Source: Siphonodentalium dalli (taxonomy: Eukaryota > Mollusca > Scaphopoda > Gadilida > Siphonodentaliidae). From it: 64,000 nucleotides of DNA. The notes under the pieces were generated by a model, which ran no database searches, was not told the origin of the DNA, and saw nothing but the letters and a program-made list of their open reading frames with translations. Below are positions 45,655 through 58,128 of this stretch, one piece after another. The stretch lies in NCBI GenBank assembly GCA_032622095.1, contig CP136069.1, positions 103,632,278 through 103,696,277 of the forward strand. The letters run 5' to 3'. Both the position numbers and the translations under genes were made by a program. Positions within the stretch are counted from its first letter, which is position 1; each line of letters starts with the position of its first letter.

Positions 45655-48125
45655 CTTACTGAGGCTGTGTGTTTTGAAAATGTGCTGAAGGGTACGCAGG
45701 GTTTGTTATCGCACTAACGCAGTTACTAAAGTCTGGGGCCCATCAGCAATTTGTTTTCAGTTCATTTTAATTTTCATTGGAACGTAAAACAATTTCTCAG
45801 AATTCATGTCAGAATTGAAAACTAAATGTCATTTAGAACGAGATTTCAAAACCTGTGTAGGCCTACCCAACTGGTCATCCTATAATCCCCGCTGCGGGCA
45901 ATAAACTCTGGTGCGGGCGTCAGTAAACCGCACATCGGGCTATAACAATTAGAGTTTTCCATACCAGGGCTATCTAGTCTAACACCATTGGATGACGCAT
46001 ATGATAAGCAATGGCTATTTATGCTGTTACAGGAGTTCAGAGAAATTTCACACATCAGTTCTGGAGAAATACACAATCTTAGTAGAGCGCATTCGGAATT
46101 TCGGAGTAAATTTAAGTTTCAATCAGCAAATTTTCACTGCAGACACTTCTCGAGAATTTTTTTTTGAAAACTCGGAGCATTTTTATACTAAAAACACAAA
46201 ATCCCTATCCAGTAACTCGAATAAAGACATATTTCCAAACATACCATACATCGATAAAGTAAAATGTACTGCGGGCATGAGTAAACTCCGACGCGGGCAA
46301 AAATCTTGCCCGCTTCGGGGTTTACTCCAACACCGTGGAGTGTCAAATGTAATTACTTGCGCCAGTCCATGCTGGACGCAAGTAATGTTTTCGGCTCGGA
46401 TGTCTGTCCTTCCGTGAATATGTTACGTCATACCGGAAGTACATATTGTAAAAAATGAACACGCGCTAATATGAAATGGTTGCATCAATTGTAATTTAAA
46501 TCCACATATATACTTAATTTGCATTGTTATCTGGTTTTATTTTGGTAATAAATCGTTCATAAATGAACAATATTGAATTATTTCTTTCTGGAAACCGATC
46601 AAGACGCCATGACGTCACGACGCACATCAGGACGTCACAAGCTACATGGGCGCGCAAAACACCAGACATGATTGCGTCGTTGTCCAGACAGCTGAGACTC
46701 GTATTACACGGAAAGGCTAAACCATTCCATCTGCCAACAACTTCGTGTTTGATTATTATAAATATATATACTACATGTAAAACAAACGTCGGCAACAGTA
46801 CATGCCCATTAGAAGCCTATTTTATATATCTTGAAACTCGAGGAAATGAGTTGAGATCAGTCTAAAAGATGCGTGCGGAATCGTTTTTTTTTTCGCAGTG
46901 ACTGTGAGGTGCGAACATATTTCTGGAAAGTTCAAAACATTTTCGAAAGATCCTGGTGCATATAAATCATGTCCGGTCAAACAGTCGGGCGCGTGGTTCA
47001 ATTGAAAAACAATTGCACTGAAAATGTGAATGTGGAAACATGGATTATTAAAATGCCTTATTAATTAACTGGGAAAACAAGCTTTCTCATTCTCAAACGC
47101 AATAGACATTTTGATATGTTCCCGAAGTCTGTAGATCAGTCGCTAAGGGCATGTTCACATTGACACATTGTTAATCAAAGACTAACCAATGATCCCGTTT
47201 CCTTTATTTAATTGTGTCGGTATTTTGTAATTTATTTTGATGGTTTTTGCCACTGGCATACACACTTGATATCATTCTAGTCAAACTAGTAGTTAACCCA
47301 ATTGGCATATAATATAGCATCGTCGGCAACCAATCGTCTTCACACCCTTCATATGAACGATGTCTATATTGTTATATTAATATGTCAAACAACTCGTACG
47401 TATTACTAAGACTATCATTAGTGTAACTAGTGTAGATCGAATTGAGATAACAGAGATATTATGTCCGTACACACAACTATTTCAGCCATGGAACAGAGAT
47501 TTGATATCTAGATTTTTGTTATCAATCTCTCAAACGAGGGGCCAGCACCCGTGGTTCAATCTGTTGTTGGCAAGACACCACACAACATGCCAAATGTGTG
47601 ATGGGCGCAAGTATAGGCAGCTCCAGTGAGTGCATTCTAGTTGTTAATATTTTCCTGCATAAAAGCAGCAAATTCCAATGTGAATGTAGATTTAGATTCT
47701 TAAACTACCTACACCAATGGAACGTTGACAACTTTGTCCAAATTTATCACCTGGCACTCATCTTGGAGCTGAAAACACACAAAATTGAAAGCTTATTCTC
47801 ACACATTTCGTCTCTTTATTGAGCTTTATTCGTTGAACTGTTAACATTTGGCTGAGGTTGTATGGGATGCCAAATTGACATTTAATAAATAATTGAGATT
47901 AAGCGCAATAAGGAATCCCTTATTGTGCTTAAGTATACCCTTCACTCGTATACCCGCAACGGAGTTTACTCAATATGTGCCCGCAGCGGGTATTATAGGA
48001 TGACCAGCGTGGTACCCTTCAGCACATTTTCAAAACCTAGCCGTTTACCCTTCAGCACATTTTCAAAAACTGTGTACCCTCAGCACTTTTTCTGGCGAGA
48101 GTGACCCCTTCAGCCTTACTGAGGA
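45655..48125. mobile_element. Nested inverted-repeat segment
   Basis: Outer pair: CTTACTGAGGCTG..TTTTGAAAATGTGCTGAAGGGTAC at 45655-45703 is inverted at 48010-48125, where the CCCTTCAGCACATTTTCAAAA part is repeated. Inner pair: CTGGTCATCCTATAAT with CCGCTGCGGGCA (45870-45902) is inverted at 47973-48003. GCGGGC..TAAACTC motifs also occur near 45917 and 46270-46325. The 2-kb interior has no supported gene; it does include part of the TTAAGCG element family at 47861-47937. Confidence 0.65.
47861..47937. mobile_element. Solo terminal repeat of the TTAAGCG element family
   Basis: GTATGGGATGCCAAATTGAC, then ATTTAATAAATAATTGAGATT and AAGCGCAAT, match the 5' terminus of the element at 19968 with some changes. 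No partner end is seen. Confidence 0.7.
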
Positions 48126-48329
48126 CGATGGGGTCATTGTCACAAGGCTCCGGTCACATTCGTAGCCAGCTTTTTAAATGGATCACAAATGTAGCCAGCT
48201 ATATTTCATCGACGATCACATTCGTAACCAGCGTTTTCCATGCTCTATTTGGCGCGAAATATGACGTCATCGCGTTCGTGACTAAAATGTCGACGTCATG
48301 CTCCAAAACTGACTTATTTTATCAACTTA

Positions 48330-48968
48330 TATCTAAGATATATTTTGGTATTTCTGTCTGTTTGTTTGTCTGTGTGTTAGCTATGGCCGGGAAAACTGCC
48401 AGACGGATTTTGACGAAATTTGATACCTAGGGGTCATTTGTCCAGGGAGTGTTTTTGACGGGTCAAATCGTGACCCCGACCTGAGCTTGACCTTCAAAAA
48501 GGTCAATTCAAGGTCAAATCGGGTAAAACGGACGAATTTCGACGAAATTTGATACCTATGGGTGCTTTTGTCCGGAGAGTGTTTTGGACGGGTTAAATCG
48601 TGACCCCGACCTGACCTTGACCTTCAAAATTGTCAATTCAAGGTCAAATCGCGTATTTTGACGGGATTTCGACGAAATTTGATATCTAGGGTTACTTTTG
48701 TCCGAGGAGTGTTTTGGACGGGTCGAATAGTGACCCCGACCTGACCTTGACCTTCAAAATGGTCAATTAAAGGTCAAATCGGGTAAAACCGGACGGATTT
48801 CGACGGGTACTTTTGTCGGGTACTTTTGTCCAGGGAGTGTTTGGACGGGTCAAATCGTGACCCCGACCTGACCTTGACCTTCAAAATGGTCAATTCAAGG
48901 TCAAATCGCGCAATTCGCCGAAAAGCAGAGGGGAAACAGCCCGGACGAAGTCGGGTCCACCAGCTAGT
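48330..48968 (+). mobile_element. Pearl/Helentron-like element, four 130-bp core repeats
   Basis: It starts with TATATTTTGGTATTTCTGTC and CTGT microsatellite. Core units begin near 48461, 48591, 48720 and 48848 (GGACGGGTCAAATCGTGACC, spacing 127-130). It ends with hairpin CCCGGACGAAGTCGGG then TCCACCAGCTAGT at 48968. The GACCTTGACCTTCAA blocks are part of the core unit. Confidence 0.8.
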
Positions 48969-49159
48969 CTTCTCTTCTATATATTTTGAGAACTCCTTGT
49001 ATTCGAGAGATAGCCCACACCCTCCGGACCTCAATGATATGATCGTGAATGAGTATTGATATACCCCACTAAACTTTGACAAACACCAGTAATGGTGTGT
49101 AGATCATTTACATATCTCTCCTATATATTTTGATACAATCTATCTAATTTACATATCTC

Positions 49160-49780
49160 TCTTATATATTTATGTTTGTGTGTGTGTTGTACTTCATACA
49201 AATCTACGATTCTCGACCGATCGGGACGAAACTTGGTACGTGTGTGTAATTTGACCAGGCGGTGGTCGTTGTCGTATTGGCGAGTCCGTGAGACGCCCGT
49301 GCAGCGCATGCGCAGACGAGATCTCGGAAACGGGTGGAGCTATCGACTTGAAATTTGCTATGTGAATGTAACTTGCGCCGGGTACAAATTTTATCGAGTC
49401 GCAGAGTCCGTGCGACGCCCGTGCAGCGCATGCGTAGACGAGATATCGGAAACGGGTGGAGCTATCGACTTGAAATTTGCTATGTGAATGTATCTTGCGC
49501 CGGGTACAAATTTTATCTGGTCGCCGAGCCCGTGCGACGCCCGTGCAGCGCATGCGCAGACGAGATCTCGGAAACGGGTGGAGCTATCGACTTGAAATTT
49601 GGCATGTGAATGTATCTTGCGCCGGGTACAAATTTTCATGCGCAGACCAGATCTCGGAAACTGGTGAAGCTACCGGGTACAAATTTTTCTTATTGAAACG
49701 CGTGGAGCTAAAAATTTAAAAAATATATATAAAAATGTCATGTTTCGGACAAGCCGCCGGTGGCGGGCTAACCTGCTAGT
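49160..49780 (+). mobile_element. Pearl/Helentron-like element, variant core and hairpin
   Basis: The core is made of three units of about 121 bp (GACGCCCGTGCAGCGCATGC, GGAAACGGGTGGAGCTATCG) from 49282 to 49640. The 3' end differs from its relatives: GCCGCCGGTGGCGGGC hairpin followed by TAACCTGCTAGT. A shared CTAGT end with a different hairpin points to a separate subfamily. Cys/Arg-rich frames over the repeats are not genes. Confidence 0.75.
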
Positions 49781-50685
49781 CTAATATATATTTTGGGACT
49801 TCTGTCAGTCTGTCTGTCTGTGTGTTAGCTATGGCCGGGAAAACTGCCAGACGGATTTTGACGAAATTTGATACCTAGGGGTGATTTTGTCCCGGGAGTG
49901 TTTTGGACGGGTCAAATAGTGACCCCGACCTGACATTGATCTTCAAAATGGTCAATTCAAGGTCAAATCAGGTAAAACGGGACGGATTTCGACGAAATTT
50001 GATACCTAGAGGTACTTTTTTTCCGGGGAGTCGTTTGGACGGGTTAAATCGTGACCCCGATCTGACCTTGATCTTCAAAAAGGTCAATTCAATGTCAAAT
50101 CGGGTAAAACTGTACGGATTTCGATGAAATTTGATACATAGAGGTAATTTTTCCCGGGGAATCTTTTTGACGGGTCAAATCGTGACCACGACCTGACCTT
50201 GATCTTCAAAAGGTCAATTCAATGTCAAATGGGTAAAACGGGACGGATTTCGACGAAATTTGACACATAGAGGTACTTTTGTCCGGGGAGTCTTTTGGAC
50301 GGGTCAAATCGTTACCCCGACCTGACCTTGACCTTCAAAAAGGTCAATTCAAGGTCAAATCTGGTAAAACGGACGGATTTCGACGAAATTTGATACCTAG
50401 GGGTACTTTTGTCCGGTGTCCGGGAGTGTTTTGGATGGGTCAAATCGTGACCCCGACCTGACCTTGACCTTCGAATGGTAAATTCAATGTCAAATCGGGT
50501 AAAAACGGACGGATTTCGACGGGTACTTTTGTCGGGTACTTTTGTCCGGGGAGTGTTTTGGACGGGTCAAATCGTGACGCCGACCTGACCTTGATCTTCA
50601 AAATGGTCAATTCAAGGTCAAATCGCACAATTCGCCGAAAAGCAGAGGGGAAACAGCTCGGACGAAGTCGGGTCCAGCAGTTAGT
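49781..50685 (+). mobile_element. Pearl/Helentron-like element, about six core repeats
   Basis: It follows the previous element directly with TAATATATATTTTGGGACTT and CTGT microsatellite. Core repeats of about 125-130 bp run to 50630, and it ends TCGGACGAAGTCGGGTCCAG then CAGTTAGT. One base of the usual CTAGT end is changed. Confidence 0.8.
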
Positions 50686-51052
50686 TGGAATATAATTCGA
50701 GCATTCCAACGACATTGATCGGAAATCTCAGGTTATTATAATATCAAAATAAAATTCAAGTTGTTGTTCCTCCATCAACTCAGAAAAATTAGATTAACCT
50801 GATCGTGTTCATTGCACGATCGGACTCGCTTGAATATGAAAAGCTGGCTACAAATGTGATCGCCATAGAAAAGCTGGCTACATTTGTGATCGATTTAAAA
50901 AGCTAGCTACGAATGTGATCGATGCCTTGTGACAATGGTGAGAGTGACCCCTTCAGCCTTACTGAGTCATCAAGGGAGGTAAACCCTGCATGGAGTTTGG
51001 ACGTTTTTATTGCCAATTCGCTATCTCCAATTCAGGGAATTCCATAGGAAAT

Positions 51053-54000
51053 CAGGGGGGGGGCCGTAAAAAAGTTGCGAGACGTGGGTTTTTTTTTTTA
51101 AATTTCCATTTTTTTTACACCCACCCACCCTTTCTTGCATTTTTTTTTCATAAAATTTTAGACACCCACCCCAAAACATCAAAGCTTTATGTTGGTCCCC
51201 TCTGTAAAAACTACCAACCGCTCTATATTGGTCCCTTCTTTGAAAGACCAAATTAAATGTTACTTCCTGTTAACAAACATGTGCAAAATTGAACTCTAAG
51301 CAATCAACAAAGGTAGAATATTATGTGATTATATTGGTAAATTTATAACCCAGCCTATTCATATGTGTGAGTACAGCTGGTGAGTAGATGAAAAATATGT
51401 TGAATCCCCTGGAATGACAACAAAAAATAACTAGGGCCAGTGTTAGGGCCTACAGTAGAATAAAAAATTACACAAACTTAAATTTATCTTTTTTTCAGAC
51501 ATCAACCAGCATCAACTAGTAGGCCTAGAGCCTATAGTAATACCAAAAAGGAAAATGTGCATATGAACCAGTGTACGAATAAACTTTTATGTATGCCTGC
51601 ATGACCACCGACCCGACCTCGCATTACGACTTAGAACTAGGCCTAACATAATGCTTAAAACCCTTTCGGCTGAATTCTGGTCTCAGGTCTAGACCACCCT
51701 AATAATCACGGTGTTCCATGTCAGGACTTGGTCTCGCGAAACCACCTGGTCGCAAGCGGGGATCGGCGCATTGTTGCACAATCAACGACAATCGATGAAA
51801 ATCTATGGACAAAAGCGTGCTGAGCGCTGCATCGAGATTGGTGTGTTGGTGTCTCCAAACTTGAGCATGTGAAAGCGGCTTATATCCGTGTTATATAGCG
51901 GTATATGTATGCCGTCGCCGTTCGACGGGGATCACGGGATAGGGGTGGTGCGGATTTCTCACCCCATATGCGGATGTCACGACGTTCTCAGTTTTACGGG
52001 TGGAGGAAAGTCTACGCAGATAGTAAATTCACCGAGAAACACTCCGCTGTGTGTAGAAATACCGACCCCGGAAAGGGACCGACAAACTTGCCCAGATACA
52101 CGAATCAGATTATCCTCACTTAGAGTGGATCGCGAAAAAAATCGAGATGGGTGCGTTGTATCACACTCCCGATAGCAGATATTTCCATTGCCATGTAATT
52201 TGTTTTCCAAATCCATGTTTAAAGATAAATTATGACAAATAAACCAATTTGACCAAATAAATCATTAATCAAGAGCAGGGGTCCCATGCATTTAATTTAA
52301 TTTAATTCAATTTAATCGGACATTTCCTTATTTTGAACCACAATTTTTCGTTCTGTCTTAATATAATTTTGAGAGTTTTTGCTGTTATATTGTACTATTA
52401 AAACTAGCTCCGACCTCATTTCATTTCAGAAACGAAACACCCGTATCCAATGCGGATTACGTTCCGATTGCAAAACTACTATCATTCCCTATTTATCCGT
52501 GTCAACCAAACCCATCGATAACATATCAGAAATAATAGCACGAAAATCTGACTTAATCCATCTAACAGTAATATGCTTTCAAACACGGCAAGGATGTTAT
52601 AAATAAAACTCCACTGTAAAGCCACATAAACGCACGCATGATTGACAATCAAATTACCAATCTGTATCGTTACTGCGAAAACAGAAAAAGGTATTCTCGT
52701 CTCAGGTTCAAGTCTCGGTTTATACAAAAATCTCAGACCAGGGGGGTACTAGGTCTCAGTTGTAGACTATTACCTATAACACACATAATTATCGATTATA
52801 TTACATTTTGTCCAGTTCATATATAATTATAATCTTTCTTCTACACGGCATATCAATAAAACACAATTCCTATTTGGTTAACATAAAGATAAATGCTTCC
52901 AAAAAATACATATGTTTCTGTTACCAGAACTTGTTCGTTACCACATGGTTCGAATTATGAACAGACCGACACAGGCTTGAATGACAATAAGAAGGCAAAC
53001 CATGGTTTACGTAAACCTGAGTTTCAAAAAGACGAGAATACGGACCAGTGCTGACCAATAATACCAGCTTACTCGCCTCGAAGCTGGATAACACATGGCG
53101 ATCACCGTGGTTTCGCCCTGGTCTAGACTATAGTTTACATGAAACCCTGGTCTAGACCAGGGACCAGAATTCGGCCGTTTGAGTTTGAACGTTGATGGTC
53201 AATTTAGTGCCAAATCCATATACACGTATGTATATTACTGAGATTCATTTGGACAATCAGAGCTGAACTTCGGTCATGTACTGGATGGAGTTCATGTGCA
53301 ATAAGAAATTCACACACATTCTGTACATGACCTTTATGTGTGCCTTCAAACTAGACCACCTTGCATGCACATCATCTTATAAATATACACTAATTAAGTA
53401 AATTAATTTTTCTTCTTTGATAATTTTCAAATTAGCCTCAATTAGACATTAAGTGTCATTTACATACTAGTATATGCAGGTAATTATGGGATATAATAAT
53501 TACAATGTGAACAAAACTGTAATGTGTCCTGGCCCCTCTTAACATCTATTTAAATAATATTTTTAAACTTTTCAGAAGACTATCCAAGAAAGGTTATATT
53601 TTTGTTTCTTTCAATAAATGTTATTAAAACTTTATTTCATGTCTACTTATTTACTTATTGATGGTTGTCAACAACACTGAAACAAATAATTTGACAATTC
53701 AAATAATTATTTGACAAAAGTATATTTAAAAATCAATTTAGTATACAAACACTGATACAAATATTTAGTTCATACATTACACTCATGCATCAACTAACTG
53801 TATGAGTAAAGAGACTGTCATGAAGTATACGAATTATTGTAATATTCTGTCATGAGTTGTTAGCTGATATTGTCAGACTGCATTAAGTTCACCCTACCCT
53901 AGAGCTATCTGAAGTATTTTTTTATTGATCTACACCGTGAACTAGACAATTTTCAATATAAAAACTGCCAAGCAAGCTGAAATAGACACAATAAAAAAAA

Positions 54001-54291
54001 ATTGCGCGCAAAAAAAATCAATGAAAATTTTGGGACCCACCCCCACAATATTCACTATTTTTCCATTTTATATCAACTTATAGGGGCAATTATAACAATA
54101 TTGAATGTATTAGTGCTTCTAATATTGCAACAAGCCACAACATATAAACAAATATGTTTAAAACAGTTGAAAATATGTCAATGAAAAAAAAATGCAAAAA
54201 AGGTGGTCAAAAACTGTTTCCGGCCTCGGGTACCCACCCCACCCCCCCCCTACCTCATGTCTCGTAAACAAAATTCGGCCCCCTCCCCCTG
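51053..54291. mobile_element. 3.2-kb TIR element in the protease intron
   Basis: CAGGGGGGGGGCCGT at 51053 is matched in inverse by GGCCCCCTCCCCCTG to 54291, with further inverted similarity in CGAGAC(A/G)TG..GGG. AGGAAAT is duplicated outside both ends (51046-51052, 54292-54298). CAGGG termini recall hAT elements, but these have 8-bp duplications, so the superfamily is open. No transposase is seen. The interior holds another inverted-repeat element (51667-53177) and AT-rich sequence without genes. Confidence 0.75.
51667..53177. mobile_element. Nested inverted-repeat element
   Basis: CGGCTGAATTCTGGTCTCAG at 51667, followed by GTCTAGACCA, is the inverse of TGGTCTAGACC..GACCAGAATTCGGCCG ending at 53177. 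The interior has further GGTCTAGAC/GGTCTCG pieces, for example at 51729 and 53119. No supported gene lies inside; the frames at 51888-52216 overlap on both strands without motifs. Confidence 0.6.
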
Positions 54292-54317
54292 AGGAAATGG
54301 TAAATAAATGTACTTAC

Positions 54318-54495
54318 CCTTCTACGCAGTGTGCCGCTGTGAGGACCCAGCTGGGATGAATGAGCACTCCACCACAGCGGTGCCATGAGGTAGTTTTCCC
54401 TTTGATCTGCAGTGAAACTTGCCATGGCCACCTAGCGGGTAGACTCGATCGACCTCCTATGATGTAGGGCGTGATCCTCACACCACACTGATCAC
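54318..54495 (-). CDS. Trypsin-like serine protease exon (activation site and catalytic His)
   Basis: A 178-bp exon bounded by acceptor TATGTCTTTCAG (ending at 54496) and donor GTAAGT (54317-54312). It encodes [15 protein letters not shown], then [15 protein letters not shown] and [19 protein letters not shown], the canonical start of an S1-family chymotrypsin-fold domain with the catalytic His in TAAHC and its disulfide Cys. The leading Cys would link the propeptide to the protease. The residue before IIGG is Tyr rather than the usual Arg/Lys, so activation by trypsin-like cleavage is not predicted. The exon starts and ends inside codons (two bases complete the first, two begin the last). 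Other exons, with the catalytic Asp and Ser, are not found in the window; the downstream intron holds a 3.2-kb transposon 26 bp from the donor. Confidence 0.85.
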
Positions 54496-56269
54496 CTGAA
54501 AGACATAACAAAGAGACATTAATTATACTGGTTGTGGTACCCAGATTTGTCCGTAGATGCAGGAACTAGGCTAGTTTATCCGCAATGTGGGACTTTATTT
54601 AATAGTTTATATTTACAGTCACACATGATTATAAATGCAGCTGAATGCTGCGCACGAAATTTTAATACTGTAAAAAAAATAATTGGGCAACTATTTTAGG
54701 GGCAATTATTTTAGGGTCAATTATTTTGTGTGCAATTATTTTGTGATCATCCCAGGCCACAACACTGCATGGTCTCGTGAGACATAATGGTGTCCAACTA
54801 TCGTTTGGGTTACCAGTAAAAATTATCGCACCATGCGGTCAAGCCATTTATCATATATATATGTATAGTTAAAGGCACGTGGCACGGACTCAGTGGAATA
54901 AATCACTTCTTTCTTTCACTGTCCTTCAAGTTGGTGAACATTAAATGTGAGTCACCCCTCGTGTTTGCCTTGAGGGCTATAATAGTGGAGTCGCTTAACG
55001 AAAAATCGTTCACTTTTGGATAAAAGCATGACACTTTCAGGGTTGGTTGGGTATGTGGTCCTAATCAACCAGTTATCTGGTTCCAGGTTTCTGGTGACCC
55101 CTTGACCTTCAAATTGACCTTAACATTTAGAAAATTTGAGATTTAGGGGTATCTATTTTGTATCGAATATAATGGCTATATTAAAGGATATATAGACATT
55201 AGAGATTGTCGATGCGATACCATGGATGTCCGCCTTTGTATCCACATTCAATTTGTCTATGATAATCCAAAATGGCCGCCACAATGGACGCCACAATTAC
55301 AAAATTTGACGTTTTTTTTCATAATATCTTTCAAATCAGTTCCTGCTTTTTGGAACTGTTTGAGAATTGCAACTTTATTTTGTATTGGTCATGTTAACTT
55401 AACATTGGAGCAATGCAATATGCCATTTGTGTGCTCCCTGCCAAATCCGACCCCTTAAAAATTCGATTTTACAGAAAGCGGTATAAAAATTCACAAAAAA
55501 TCACAATTGGGATTCTAGTCATATTTCGTCAAGAAATGGGAAGAACTGTGCAATCTAAGTGACAAATTCCATTTGTTATGAATATTCCAACTCAATTGTA
55601 CCCAAATTGTCAATTTGGCTCATAATGGCTGCCAAAATGGCAGCCAAATTATGGAAAAATGCCCAGCGAGTCATGCAACCGCATACCAGTTGTGGTTGAT
55701 GAAAAATGACTATTCTGTCTTATAGATATTGAATACTACCATTTCTGATGCACCTTGGTTAATTGTTACTATTTTAAACACTGACATTACCAGAATTATT
55801 GGATTTTTCTATCACAAACGACATCAAAATCAGCAAAAATTCACCTTTCAGGTTAAGACAATTTTCTCAACTAAAATGGTATCGAAGGTGTATATTGTCT
55901 TGATCTGTCTTAAATGGGTCACACTTATCTGTTTTTGGACAAAATTACTCAAGATGGTTTACAAAATGGCAACCAAATTTGGTATAAACAAATAGATTTT
56001 TCATATATATCCTGAATATTATTCTCTGATGTTCCGAAAAGGTAGCAAATTGTGACTCACTTTGTATTAACCATGTTACTTATGAGGCATGACAAATTAA
56101 TTATAAATGATGCAGTACGGAATTTTGCCATGGATTCTGACCATGTTTTTTGTACGGAAATGGACAGCACATTGAAACTGAACTGAAAGGGGCATTATTG
56201 TGAGGCTACGGCAATACAATTGTGGTTCATTGGCATCGAAATGACTAATGTCAGGAAAACCGTTTCCCC
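54496..56269. other. Intron or intergenic AT-rich sequence with diverged repeats
   Basis: This lies upstream of the protease exon on its strand. It contains a short (AATTATTTTxGGG)-like repeat at 54685-54750, and at 55200-56000 several AATGGC(C/T)GCCA and AAATGGCAGCC-type blocks of a degenerate interspersed repeat. No further protease exon is recognised. Confidence 0.5.
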
Positions 56270-56743
56270 CATTGTGCATATAAACCACCACCATGATGTA
56301 GAACTCTCTGACAGTACCTCTATATCGATTAACATGTCCCTGAGTTATTGTGTAAAGCGATATCCACCCAAATTTACACATGTACAACACAACCATGACC
56401 ATACACTCGCTCCATATATACATAAACACCACATAAATGAGCATGTAGCCACTCGTTGTTTTACACACACACTTCATTCATGACCGTACAGCCATATCTA
56501 GGTATAACCGTACATCACGCACTTGACTATATAACCACAAGTCACCATGCAGGTATACTTCTACGCCTCACCCACGACCGTATAATCACTCTATATATAG
56601 CTCTACACCCCATTCGTGATCATACAGTCACTTCATGTATACATATTCGTCTCATCATTGGCCATACAATTACTCCATGTATATATATTTGCCATACCCA
56701 TGGCCATGTAGTCACTCAAGCTATACATATACACCACACCCAT
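56270..56743. repeat. Degenerate minisatellite, unit about 55-60 bp
   Basis: CATGTATACATAT..CACC/CATACCCATGGCCATA(C/G)AGTCACT modules recur about every 57 bp across the stretch with many changes. His/Tyr/Thr-rich frames over it are repeat artefacts. Confidence 0.65.
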
Positions 56744-58128
56744 AACCACCCCCGTGTACGTGGTACGGCCAAAGCCGAGGATACGGCCGAAGCCGAGGAA
56801 ATGGGAAAGTCATTTCCATGTATATGATATGGGGATATGTTTGTTTCTCATTGTAAAACAGACATCGAGTATCGTATGTGTGTGACCACACGAAGCAGAA
56901 GTATTTTTCCACCAGTTGTCAATCAGTTTTCCCAGATCAGACCATTAATTTTGTTTTGGCGAATTTTTTCAATGGTGTTTTTGCTTTTGCTCACTCAATT
57001 TTTCGAGAACATCCATTCACTAGTATAGTTCCTGGACTTCCACGCTTCCAAAACAAATGCCGGTCTATAGTTGAATCTGTCAATGAAGCATAGGATTTGA
57101 CAGAATTTTAAAAATCCATGTCGTTCTCAATATCCGCGCGATATGAAGGGACCACTGTCGGTCGAGAAAGATCCTAAAGGCACAGATGAATATCCGACCA
57201 AACGCCGAGTTTCTGTGCAGTAAATATGCGTATTACTTAAGGAGTTCTGATGAGTTTTCGAGTGTTTATGTGTATCTGAGACTGATCAATTGGACTGCGA
57301 ATGACATCGAAAATATGAATCCATAAGATATTCGAAATATTGTGTGCATATATATTATGAATATGTTTCAATTGAAATTAATTGAACATCCATCTCAGCA
57401 TTCAGATTTGCGATCTCAAGAACGTGAACGAATGATAACCACCCCCGTGTACGTGGTATCGCTAAAACCGAGGGTATCGCCAAAACCGAGAATATGGGAA
57501 AGTCATTTTCACGTATATGATATGGAGATATGTTTGTTTCTCATCGTAATACAGACATCGAGAATCGTATGTTTATGTCCACACGAAGCAGGAGTATTTA
57601 TCCACTAGCTGTCATTTAGTTTTCCCAGATCAGACCATTAATATTTTTTTGGCGAATTTTTGTAATGGTGTTTTTGCTTTTGCTCACTCAAATTTTTAAG
57701 AACAACCATTCACTAGTATAGTTCCTGGATTTCCACGCTTATAGCTTCCAAAACAAATGCCGGTATATAGTTGAATCTGTCAATGAAGCATAGGATTTCA
57801 CAGAATTTAAAAAATCCTTGTCGTTCTCAATATCCGCGCGATATGAAGGGACCACTGTCGGACCGGAAAGATGCGAACGGCACAGATGAAGATGCGCCCA
57901 AACGCCGAGTTTCTGTGCTGTAAATATGCGTTTACTTAAGGAGTTCTGATGAGTGTTTTTATGTGTATCTGAGACTGATAAATTGGACTGCGAGTGTCAT
58001 CTGAAATATGAATCCATAACGTATTCGAAATATTGTGTGCATATATATTATGAATGTGTTTCAATTGAAATTAATTGAACATTCATCTCAGCATTCAGAT
58101 TTGCGATCTCAAGAACGTGAATGAATGA
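56744..58128. repeat. 693-bp tandem duplication
   Basis: AACCACCCCCGTGTACGTGG starts both copies (56744 and 57437). Each ends with CGTGAA(C/T)GAATGATA. Similarity by eye is about 95%, with small indels such as the extra TATAGC at 57738. The contents (GATATGGGGATATGTTTG, CCAGATCAGACCATTAAT, TCCGCGCGATATGAAGGG) have no intact shared frame, so no gene is called. Confidence 0.93.

Larger units (their letters stand above)
48098..50965. mobile_element. Inverted-repeat segment containing pearl-like arrays
   Basis: CATTGTCACAAGGC at 48131 and its inverse GCCTTGTGACAATG at 50923-50936 open arms with repeated AAAGCTGGCTACAAATGTGA/GATCAC blocks (48131-48235, 50835-50936). Outside the arms a direct repeat of 27 bp (GAGAGTGACCCCTTCAGCC to TTACTGAG) is present at 48098-48124 and 50939-50965. 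It may be a TIR element with an unusually long flanking duplication, or two neighbouring copies of one repeat. The interior is filled by pearl/Helentron-like elements. Confidence 0.6.

Noticed and set aside
49176-49719. Cys/Arg-rich overlapping frames on both strands
   Set aside because: They coincide with 121-bp core repeats of a pearl/Helentron-like element.
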